From contig LSSL01000415.1 of assembly GCA_001953115.1 (NCBI GenBank), forward strand, positions 10,240 to 24,966: a stretch of DNA of 14,727 nt, read 5' to 3'. Positions 1 to 7,060 of this stretch are shown one piece after another (within the stretch, counting starts at the first letter, position 1; each line of letters opens with the position of its first letter). The translations under genes were made by a program, and so were the position numbers. The notes under the pieces were generated by a model. It ran no database searches. It saw only the letters and a program-made list of their open reading frames with translations, and had not been told where the DNA came from. The stretch is from Smittium mucronatum (Eukaryota > Kickxellomycota > Harpellomycetes > Harpellales > Legeriomycetaceae).

Positions 1-16
1 CCCCCCCCCCCCCCCC
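1..16. other. poly-C run at contig edge
   Basis: Sixteen consecutive C open the window in a genome where C is rare. A read ending in poly-G (the no-signal call of two-colour sequencing chemistry) would appear as leading poly-C on the opposite strand, so I read this as a probable assembly-edge artefact. A real homopolymer cannot be excluded. Confidence 0.6.
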
Positions 17-466
17 TCACACATTGCTTCAATTAGGTATTGACTGATGTTACATGCATTCAAGAGCTAAACTCTTTGCTAATGGTCAACGGATATTTGG
101 GATTATTGAGCTCTAGCTAGAGGATACATCTAATAGGGTTAAAAAAAAATAGGCTCCTACCCAAAAGTGGAATCGATCGACTTACTTTCCTAAAAATAGC
201 AGTAAGACGCTAAGATCCACCCGAATGCTGAAAGTTGGACTCGCGCACAGAAAATGTGCCAGGTTGCGCTAAAGGGTTCGGTTGCCCCTGTTTCTAAATC
301 TTCCTTATCCTAATAACTGATATCCGAATCGCATCTCTCTGTTTCCAATGGTCCCAACCAAGAATAGTATAAAGCTATATAAAATTTTAGTATAGTGTAC
401 CTCGAAAATTAGTTTGCTTAAGCCTCTAAACCGTCGCATCGTATTTCAATCCTAGGAGTTAGATAA
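17..466. other. GC-richer segment with no intact gene
   Basis: This 450-base stretch is visibly less AT-rich than the rest of the window. One + frame reads through about 200-360 with a block containing IHPNAESWTRAQKMCQVALK, and another has LLPKSGIDRLTFLK, but each is closed by stops and neither matches a family I know. A perfect small hairpin occurs at 245-259 (GCACA, GAAAA loop, TGTGC), with a weaker GCGCA/TGCGC pairing around it (243-247 with 265-269). It is probably the remnant of something once coding or structured. Composition is the main evidence. Confidence 0.4.
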
Positions 467-981
467 GTGAAAATATCCCATTTAAGCACCCAAAATCAAA
501 TACAGCGGATTAATAGGAAAACAATTTTTTTTTTTTTTACATATGAAGGCAGTTTTTATGGCATCCGACTATCCAAGCATGAAAAAACACAAGTAAAAGG
601 ACTAAAACGTACTAAAAATAAGTTAAATACCCCCGTACAGGTTTCGAATGTGGCTCGCAGGTACTCATTAGATGTTAATCCAACAAAAAAAAAACATAGA
701 AGATGATACCTATGATGCTTTAAGTTCTGGAAATATATTTAGTCTCATAACTGAAAAAGAGTACCAAAAAGTTGTGAAAACTCTGAACCCGGAACTTATA
801 TTTTACTTTTATTTGCAATATAGAAAACCAAGTAAATTTAAAATTTATGGAACTGAGACTCATCATTCTACAAGCAGAACTGAAAATTTTCAAAACAAAG
901 CTCTCAGACTCTATCAACCACATTACATATAAAAAATACGACTGGAATTCTGTATCCCGAGTATTTATTCATGAATACTGA
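467..981 (+). pseudogene. broken ORF, possibly a Tc1/mariner-like transposase remnant
   Basis: A + strand frame starts at 467 (MKISHLSTQNQIQRIN), runs to the 10-A tract at 685-694, and continues in a second frame through ALSSGNIFSLITEKEYQKV to a stop at 930-932. A further shift in a short A run gives KKYDWNSVSRVFIHEY, ending at the stop at 979-981. Allowing these homopolymer shifts yields about 170 residues. The order (basic N-terminal part, RKP-like segment, then ALRLYQPHYI followed by DWNSV..VFIHEY) loosely resembles the Tc1/mariner arrangement, in which the helix-turn-helix is followed by RL.fA, dW..ViFsDEs. If so, the catalytic D of the DE(S) motif is now H. A 14-T run at 525-538 encodes a Phe run and may have expanded. 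Fragments at 982-1185, such as RLTEYFRILEHSGVG, could continue it. The family call is a guess; that it is a broken gene is more secure. Confidence 0.35.
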
Positions 982-1383
982 TCCGCAATTACTAAAAAAC
1001 CAAATCAAAATTATTTTGGAAATCCCAAACCTAATTTTTCAGTGTCCTTTCTTTATAACTTTATCTCTGCATACTAAAACAACTAAAAACATCCTAGATT
1101 AACAGAATATTTTAGGATATTAGAGCATTCAGGAGTTGGATCGGAATTGTTAATAAATAAAAAAGACACTACCATTCCAAAATAAATAACTATTATTTGA
1201 TAGTATCATAGAATATTCGAGTATTTGTTAACGAAAAGGCCATTTTAGCCATATTTTTGAATGGAGTGAGGCTTTATACAAAATATGTTTGCTAAATGAT
1301 GTTAAGTGACCATGAAACACTATGAATTGTTTCCAACCCATCATTTTAAATTTAATAGTTTAAAAAATGTATGATCTTAATAG
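982..1383. other. AT-rich spacer; should contain the 3' end of the hAT element
   Basis: No intact reading frame. Short + strand peptides around 1090-1185 may belong to the preceding remnant. The hAT gene on the - strand ends just to the right, so the hAT left terminal inverted repeat should lie here. I compared it by eye with 6480-6900 and found no convincing matching terminus. Confidence 0.4.
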
Positions 1384-1650
1384 TTAATGACCCAGAAGTC
1401 GCCGGAGGTTAGTGACAGTTGGTTTGAATCTAGAAAAAAGAGCGTTCAGACTCGGCCGATGTTCTAGATATCACAGGATAATCGCGTGCCATTCTAATTA
1501 AATCAAAAAAGCCACATTTTAATTTACAGCACCTTAGCATATCATTGCCTGTGATGGATTGGCTGATCCCAATATGGTCGATTCTCATTGGAGATTTTGG
1601 TTTTTTTGCTTTTAAAAAGCATGGTTCTAATATCTTTCTTTTTTTTTTTT
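1384..1650 (-). pseudogene. hAT transposase pseudogene, C-terminal dimerisation domain (detached half)
   Basis: Read on the - strand, 1650 down to 1430 is open for about 70 codons and contains NDMLRCCKLK, then LIRMARDYPVISRTSAESER, followed by SFF and a stop (1430-1432). This is the hallmark of the hAT family C-terminal domain, whose consensus runs roughly D.L.WWK....P.L..mArdyLai.aTSa.sERvFS. The usual WW pair is CC here (TGG to TGC/TGT). Dropping one T from the run before the stop continues the match as SFSRFKPTVTNLRRLL to a stop at 1384-1386. A 12-base T run at 1639-1650 marks another frame change; beyond it, towards the MULE, the - strand reads KTIILEESSAK, a typical acidic/Ser linker. 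The rest of the gene lies at 4866-6483, separated by the MULE. hAT transposases excise and insert DNA using a DDE catalytic core; this copy is inactive. Confidence 0.9.
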
Positions 1651-1672
1651 GCAGATGATTCTTCCAATATTA

Positions 1673-1680
1673 TTGTTTTA
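1673..1680. repeat. target-site duplication, left copy (TTGTTTTA)
   Basis: TTGTTTTA abuts the first base of the left inverted repeat (GGGTGTTG) and is repeated exactly at 4852-4859, immediately after the last base of the right inverted repeat. An 8-bp direct duplication bounding an inverted-repeat element is the footprint of staggered-cut transposon insertion. Confidence 0.92.
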
Positions 1681-1822
1681 GGGTGTTGCTAATTTACTCA
1701 CCCTCTTTTTACTTCCGTGATACAAAAAAAAATACTCCCCCCTCTTTTTTACTATCGCACACCCATAACAAAAAAGCCTTTCTCAATTGGCTATTTTTTA
1801 TTACATTCTCGTTACTAGTTGG
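1681..1822 (+). repeat. left terminal inverted repeat of the MULE (142 bp)
   Basis: Begins GGGTGTTGCTAATTTACTCA and ends CATTCTCGTTACTAGTTGG. The reverse complement of 4751-4851 matches it closely along its length (for example CCCATAAC, CAATTGGCT, TATTACATTCTCGTTACTA), apart from an extra block on this side. That block is an imperfect tandem duplication: a 38-bp unit starting TACTCACCCTCTTTTTAC at 1695 is repeated from 1733 as TACTCCCCCCTCTTTTTTAC. Confidence 0.92.
1695..1770 (+). repeat. 38-bp imperfect tandem duplication inside the left TIR
   Basis: Two adjacent copies start at 1695 (TACTCACCCTCTTTTTACTT) and 1733 (TACTCCCCCCTCTTTTTTAC). The right TIR has a single copy. This explains nearly all of the 41-bp length difference between the termini. 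Confidence 0.75.
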
Positions 1823-2032
1823 TTTATTTTGATTAATATTACAATCAAAGTAATGTCCAGATGTGAATCTTTTGGCTTTTAAAAAAAAAATTCTATAGAA
1901 ACTTACTCCTTAATGCGTATATTTAATTTCAATCCGTTGTAAAAATCATTTTAAACCGACTAGTAAATATTTTTGGTTAGAGTTTTAACTTATATTTTAT
2001 GAATCGAACTTACTTTAAAAAGTTTAGTAGGA

Positions 2033-3867
2033 ATGGAGTCATTGATTGGTCTTGAGTTTGAAACCAGAGATGATCTCTCTTTCCAAATACAAAAGATATC
2101 TTCTAGCGAAGGATTTTCAGTTAAAATAAAAGGCCCAATAAAAAAGGTGTGTTTTTCGCGTTTTAAGGCTGGATTATACCGTAACAAACTTAACCTCAAT
2201 GAGGAATACAGAATAGGAAAAGCTGGAACCAAATTATTGAATTGCCCTTTTAGCACTAACGGTTTCGTTAATGAAAAAAAAAACGTTAGTTGAAATAAAG
2301 AATCTAAGTCATAACCATGATATTGATCTTAAATTTTACTCCATACAAAAAAAGTAAACTGGATGATGGCGAAAAAGATATCATTAGCAGTTTATCTAAT
2401 ATTGGAGTCCCACCCAAAAAAAATAATAGTCCTGATAAATAAAGATTTTCCTGACAGATTGGTTCCTTCTAGGTCTGTTTATAACTATTTGAGCACTATC
2501 AGAATAAAAAAGATTGTTGGTAAATCTCCAATTTCAGCATTTATCGAAATATTAAATGATAAAAACACAAAACACAAATATAAAATCGATCAAGATGGAA
2601 GAGTAGTAGGCTTATTTTTCGCATTTGAGAAATCTATTGAGCTGAATAAGAAACATCCTCATGTTTTATTGACAGATTGTAAATATAATACAAACCACTT
2701 CAACATGCCTCTGCTTGTTTTTGTTGGGATCTCTAGCATCGGAAATACTTTTTATTCAAATTTTACTTTCTTAAAATACGAATCAAATCAAGATTTCGAA
2801 TGGGCTATGGATAATATTAAGGGAATATACTCTGGAGTTGAGCTTCCCAAATCTATAATTACTGACAGAGACTTGGATCTAATGAATTCAATTAAAAACA
2901 AATTTCCTGAATCCAAAAATGTAGTATATATCTGGCAAATCAATTAAATTTTTATTAAGAGTATGGAAAATATGAAATTCAAATGGAAAAAAGGGAAAAG
3001 ATTTTGAAAGATTGGAACAGACTCATATCAATAAATTATATCTCAGGGATCGATAAACATATTGAATGTTTTTTTTTTCGAAAAACTCAATGTATTCCAC
3101 TTTTTTAATTTATTTTAAAAAAAACTTGGATTCCGTATAAAAAAAACTTTTTCTCCGCTTGGACTGATAGGCACTTGAGTTTTGGGATAAGGGCTACTTC
3201 AAGTATTGAAGGAGCAGATGCCTTTTTAAACAAATATCTAGGAGTTTCAACCGTAGATCTATTGAAGGTTTATGAGAGCACAAATCTGGCTTTCGAAAAC
3301 CAATATAATAACATAAGAATTCGGTAAAGTTTAGATAATATTAGAATTCCTCATCACTTAAACCGAGAAATTTAATCTCAAGTAGTCAGAAAAATATCCG
3401 TTTATTCATTAAATGTAATTTAAAAACAATATCAAAAACTAATTCATTAGACTAAAAAAAAAATCCAATTCCAGAATGTACCAAAACCCTCAAAGCTGTA
3501 TGGGAACTGCCATGTTATCACGAGTTACAAAACATAAATTTCCATTCTACTCGCATAGGTCCCGAAGATGTTCACATCCAGTGGAAATTGAGCAGGGAAA
3601 CTCCTAATCCTGATTATGAAATCGAAAACCCTAAAGTTTTAGAAATTTTGATGAAGAGTATCATAGATGAATATTTTAGTAGATTTTTAACTTTTACTGA
3701 TGTACAAAAAGAGAAGCAAATAGCATTTATTCCGAAAATTCTCTCTGAGCCTCCAGTAAGAATATTTAACCCAGAAGTTCAAAAAAAAAAAGAGCAGAAC
3801 AAATATGCAACGAAATCTTCCTGAATCGTCTACAAAAAATATCCCGTCATTTTTTGAGTTGCCTTGA
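2033..3867 (+). pseudogene. FAR1/MULE-type transposase, frameshifted and with in-frame stops
   Basis: This was the element's transposase, which binds the termini and cuts and joins DNA with an RNase H-like DDE core. Start ATG at 2033. The N-terminal part (2033-2340) is a FAR1-type zinc-binding domain: GLEFETRDDL, EGFSVKI, LLNCPF, then SHNHDIDL after a shift at the 10-A run 2274-2283. A second shift at the 7-A run 2347-2353 restores the frame. The MULE core (2363-2947) has VPSRSVYNYLSTIRIKK, LFFAFEK, LLTDC (first catalytic Asp), MPLLVFVGI, DFEWAMDNIK and IITDRDL (second Asp). The usual C-x-W-H motif is degraded to Y-I-W-Q, followed by TAA (2945). Frame 2965-3463 continues with KILKDWNRLISINY, FSAWTDRHLSFG and SSIEGADAFLNKYLG (third acidic residue, Glu 3208-3210), but holds stops at 3106, 3325 and later. 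After the 10-A run 3454-3463 come CTKTLKAVWELPCYHELQN, EDVHIQWKL, RIFNPEVQKK and finally ESSTKNIPSFFEL to 3867. The domain order is complete; the copy is dead. Confidence 0.95.
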
Positions 3868-4006
3868 AACCTAAAAAATTATATGAAAAATCGGCTTCAG
3901 GAACAGTAATTATGATAAGGAATTTATATTTTAGTATCAAATAAAATGATTGACCTACATTTTAAATCTTTTTTTGAATCTCTTTTTTGAAAAATAAAAA
4001 ACATTC
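3868..4006. other. short AT-rich gap between convergent frames of the MULE
   Basis: The transposase remnant ends at 3867 (+) and the convergent frame ends at 4007 (-). The AATAAA-like AT-rich sequence here could have served 3' ends of both transcripts, but no signal is distinctive. Confidence 0.3.
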
Positions 4007-4597
4007 TTAATTTACACTTGTATTTTCGGCTGTCGTTTTTAATTTGAAAGAATAATCAGCCCATATATTTAAGTGAGTCGGCAGATTTGTCATCTTATCT
4101 AAAATTATTTTTTCAATATTGGTTCTATTAAAGGATATTCAACTAATGAACAAAATAAGTCTTGAAAAAAAATTCTTAAAAATGTTTGATTACCTTTTAT
4201 ACACATGCTATGACGTCTTAATCTATATCTTTTATCAGATTTGACTACCTTTGGCTGAATAGGACAAATAAATAGAAGATTTAATGTTCTTAAAGTCCTA
4301 TATTTAATTTGAAAATACTCGGTATTAATATTTAGTTTTTTTTCTGCTTAACTAATGAGTAAGAAATATCATCAAATGGAAATTTAAAAATTTCGTTTAT
4401 AGAGTGAAGGAAATATGGGAAATTATTTGAAGGATTCTTGAAAATATATTTAAAAAAGTGTACTGAAATGAAAAAAAAGTGATGAATGTATTTACTTTGG
4501 ACACAAGAATTGAATTTAGTTTTTTCCGGAATCTATTTTGATATTTATTTGTAGGAGTGTCGTTATAAACCCCCGATAAACATCTTCTAGCTTTCAA
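4007..4597 (-). pseudogene. unrecognised convergent ORF in the MULE, broken at three homopolymers
   Basis: On the - strand, four open segments follow one another with frame changes only at T runs of the + strand (4520-4525, 4336-4343 and 4108-4113). Together they give about 190 codons, from just below the stop at 4594-4596 to TAA at 4007-4009. Segments read in order LEDVYRGFITTLLQINIKID; then FLHSINEIFKFPFDDISYSL; then YFQIKYRTLRTLNLLF, IQPKVVKSDKRYRLRRHSM and FLRIFFQDLFCSLVEYPLIE; then MTNLPTHLNIWADYSFKLK. No stop remains inside the combined frame. An alternative frame starts with ATG at 4595-4597 (MKARRCLSGVYND) but closes at 4397. I recognise no family; it shows no Ulp1-type protease motif, the usual second gene of some MULEs. 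It may be an accessory gene of the element, a captured host fragment, or an older insertion. Confidence 0.45.
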
Positions 4598-4750
4598 TCT
4601 TCTCGATTCTTAGTTAATTTTTTATGGTAAATTCGGATCTTTTTTTTTGCCCTTTGGGTTATAGTAGGCGTTACTACAAATCTCACATCAAGAAAATGCA
4701 AAAATAGACCGAGATTTTATTAATTGGGGAAAATATATTTACAATATTGT

Positions 4751-4851
4751 CCAATTAGTAACGAGAATGTAATAAAAACCAGCCAATTGGGAAATATTTT
4801 TTTGTTATGGGAGTGCAATAGTAAAAAGAGGGTATGTAAATAACAACACCC
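4751..4851 (-). repeat. right terminal inverted repeat of the MULE (101 bp)
   Basis: Its reverse complement reads GGGTGTTGTTATTTACATAC, then CCTCTTTTTACTATTGCACT, and ends TTACATTCTCGTTACTAATTGG, pairing with 1681-1822. It contains one copy of the motif that is duplicated on the left. The outermost bases, CAACACCC at 4844-4851, directly abut the target-site duplication. Confidence 0.92.
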
Positions 4852-4859
4852 TTGTTTTA
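4852..4859. repeat. target-site duplication, right copy (TTGTTTTA)
   Basis: Exact match to 1673-1680 and directly adjacent to the outer end of the right inverted repeat. With the left copy it fixes the MULE boundaries. Confidence 0.92.
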
Positions 4860-4865
4860 TTCTTA

Positions 4866-6483
4866 CTATTCATTAGGGATATATTTTGAGAGATATTTGT
4901 GGTTTACTTCCTGGAAGATGCCATCATGGTTTGGAAACTCTTGATATTTCTCCTTACTAATGAAATATTCCAGACGAAACCTTGGATCTAAAACAATTGT
5001 AATTTTTCCTGATAAAATTGTTAAATTATAATAATTTCAAATTTTTTCAGGAAGAAGGAAGCGTCTCGTCTGAATTGTAGATATTTATCCCTCGAATTTA
5101 TGTATATTTACGAGGTGGCTTGTTTATCTAGTTAAAAATAACTATAAATTCCCAACCACAGTTTGGACTCTGGGGGATCTTCGTGAATAAATCCAAGCAA
5201 TTTTTTTTTTAATTTCCATAAACTTCAAATTCTCGGATAAATAAATTCTTTGATACGGAAATTTGAAAACTAGGCAGTGGGATTTAATAAAGAAAGATAT
5301 AATGAAATAACTGTCGAAATAGTAGGCTGGAAGCTAGATGAGGTCATTAGAGTCCCCTCCTTAAAATCAGAAAGAGGATTTCAATAAATATTTAATATAT
5401 CCCAGTCATAACATGTACTATTTTTGGGTCTTTTTCAATTCGGGGAGCTATGTTTGAAATCAGTATTTGTAGAAATATAGCTCTTTACAAAATTCCCACA
5501 CTTCACACCACCTTGTGGGCACATCTATGTTTTACCTGAGAAATTAAAGTGGTTTTCCAGGATCCTTGCGGAGTAAATACAAATTATAAAGCCCTAAAGG
5601 TGAAAGCTTGATCAAAAGCACTAAATCACTAAAAAAAAAGGTGGTATTTTTTATTTATCCAAGTAAGTATCTAACAGATAAATTAACGTAATGTGTGAAG
5701 AATAGTGATTGGTCTCTTGATAGTGCGAAAAATTGATTTCTGAATACTTCTTGATTAATGATGAGCTACTTGAAGTACTGTCTAAGATAATTCCTAAAAT
5801 TTTATTTAATAGATTAAAATACTTTAGAGCAAAGTAGAATCGATTTGAGATGTACTATACATTTTTCTCTTATTTATGGAAAAAAAATTAGTATTATTAA
5901 ACAGATAATTAATGAATATTTAATTAATGACAAGTGACCACCATATTTGGAAAATTTTTAGTCGAGTTTCATATTTCACCACTAAAAAATATTTTTAAAA
6001 ATAATTCAGCAAAGGTGGCCTTGATCTGCTTTTTTTCGTCATTGTATTTTTCTATAGTCCTTTTATTCAGGTTATAAGCCTTATAAAATGATTATGAGGA
6101 GTTAAAATTAAGATAATCGTTTTATCAGTGGAATTAAGTTGACTCTATCATCAGAAAAAATCAGCCCTGTTTAATTAAAGGTTTAATAAGAAAATCGGAA
6201 AAGTTAATAGGTGAGAATTCAAGTCTTATGGGCACCACTGATCCGATTTCATTTTTTTTATTTTCCATTTCTCAAGTATCGGAGCCATTATATCCCTGTG
6301 TAGCTTGCCATAATTCATGAGATTTGATGTGTTGCTGCAACTAACTTCAAAATAACTTTGGTAAGCCTTGATTTTCGGGAAACAGGTTTTCAGAACCTTG
6401 ATAAATACAATTTGAACAGCAGAGCGTGAAGGAATATGATTCTGGGTAAAAAAAAAAAGCCATTCGGCACATTTTTTCACCAT
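4866..6483 (-). pseudogene. hAT transposase pseudogene, N-terminal and central region
   Basis: Read on the - strand from 6483 downwards, blocks occur in the hAT order in shifting frames. 6483-6226: an 85-codon frame with CAEWLF, then IPSRSAVQIVFIKVLKTC, resembling the early hAT segment (lPf..ve...F...l). About 6230-6166: RLEFSPINFSDFLIKPLIK. 5854-5651: FALKYFNLLNKILGIILDST, matching the l..w.i..KilgItlDNas block with its catalytic Asp. 5528-5460: IDVPTRWCEVWEF, the hAT DV.TRWNSt signature. 5413-5270: CYDWDILNIY, PLSDFKEGT and FQPTISTVISLYLSLL, the eW..l...L.pf..aT..ls...PT segment, with one TGA. 5015-4866: TIVLDPRFRLEYF, the LDPR.Kl block. The next block, the dimerisation domain, is missing here and is found beyond the MULE at 1384-1650. 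Intervening stretches are too eroded to read. The N-terminal BED finger and the element's right terminus were not found. Clearly inactive. Confidence 0.88.
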
Positions 6484-6790
6484 TTTTTCAAGAATTTTTT
6501 ATTTTATTCTAAAGAGTTTTTTTGGTCCATTTTAAATATATGGGTGGTAAGATGGATCATAATAAAAAAAAAGAACACACTGTTTATTTGTATTGGAATT
6601 TTTATCGATTAAATATAATCGTATCGATATTGATCCTCAACACAGGAAGTTTTATAGTGATGTAACCAATTAAGTCATAATTTTTTTTTCTTCTTCGATT
6701 TTGATTTTTTAACGAGCTTTATCGGTAATAATAATATACTTTAGATAAGTTAAAAATGATTCTAAAACAGGAATAATCTTATCTTTCCGT
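6484..6790. other. AT-rich region upstream of the hAT gene
   Basis: In - strand order this precedes the first recognisable hAT block and should hold the hAT 5' end and terminal repeat. Short frames such as MDQKNSLE (around 6510-6530) are closed by stops. No BED zinc-finger Cys/His pattern and no terminus matching 982-1383 could be seen. Confidence 0.35.
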
Positions 6791-6831
6791 TTTTTTATAA
6801 GAATAGTTGTGAGATCTTTTCTTATAAAAAA
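6791..6831. repeat. perfect 13-bp inverted repeat (hairpin)
   Basis: TTTTTTATAAGAA (6791-6803) and its exact complement TTCTTATAAAAAA (6819-6831) are separated by a 15-base loop. It could form a stem in RNA or DNA. In DNA this AT-rich, such palindromes also arise by chance. Confidence 0.5.
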
Positions 6832-6965
6832 ATTGACATTGATAGCATCTCCACACTTTTACAATTTTTTTTAAATTTCACCTCTTTGCGAGAAATTTGA
6901 CTAATATGCAAATTTTTATAGCTTTGCTCAATTTTAATTATGATAAAATTAAAAAAAAATTCACA

Positions 6966-7060
6966 GAATATTTTTTCGGTTTTCATTGGGATATTAAATA
7001 AATTTTATCAATCAAATAATATTTTAATATTCCAACGAATCCCCATCCGAAATTTTTTTC
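6966..7060. repeat. imperfect inverted repeat
   Basis: A left arm containing TTCGG and TTCATTGGGATATT (6966-6995) pairs imperfectly with the right arm AATATTCCAACGAA..CCGAAA (7026-7060) around a 30-base loop. It might be the relic of a small inverted-repeat element, but no target-site duplication is evident. Confidence 0.35.

Larger units (their letters stand above)
1681..4851 (+). mobile_element. Mutator-like element (MULE), complete but decayed, inserted in a hAT gene
   Basis: A 3171-bp element with long inverted termini (1681-1822 and 4751-4851) and a perfect 8-bp target-site duplication. It carries a FAR1/MULE-type transposase pseudogene on the + strand (2033-3867) and a convergent broken frame of unknown function on the - strand (about 4007-4593). 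The 210 bases between the left repeat and the transposase start (1823-2032) are AT-rich and presumably held its promoter; no element stands out. The two termini differ by scattered substitutions and by about 40 bp of length, so the copy is not recent. Both termini are still recognisable, so it could have been mobilised in trans until they diverged. It interrupts the linker before the hAT dimerisation domain. Confidence 0.93.

Noticed and set aside
274..288. GGGTTCGGTTGCCCC, resembling a tRNA T-arm
   Set aside because: The loop lacks the conserved A after TTCG, and no acceptor, D or anticodon arm can be built around it.
720..923. - strand frame of 67 codons
   Set aside because: It is the opposite-strand shadow of the + strand remnant at 467-981 and has no motif of its own.
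1631..1654. Long T tract followed by GCAG, resembling a 3' splice site on the + strand
   Set aside because: It is the complement of the Lys/Ser linker in the - strand hAT gene, and no + strand exon follows.
1990..2256. - strand frame of 88 codons
   Set aside because: It lies opposite the FAR1-type domain of the MULE transposase, whose + strand motifs are clear.
2945..3460. Reassigned stop codons (TAA/TAG read as Gln) as an explanation for the interrupted MULE frame
   Set aside because: The same gene also has frameshifts and lost key residues, and the hAT copy carries TGA, TAA and TAG alike. General decay is simpler.
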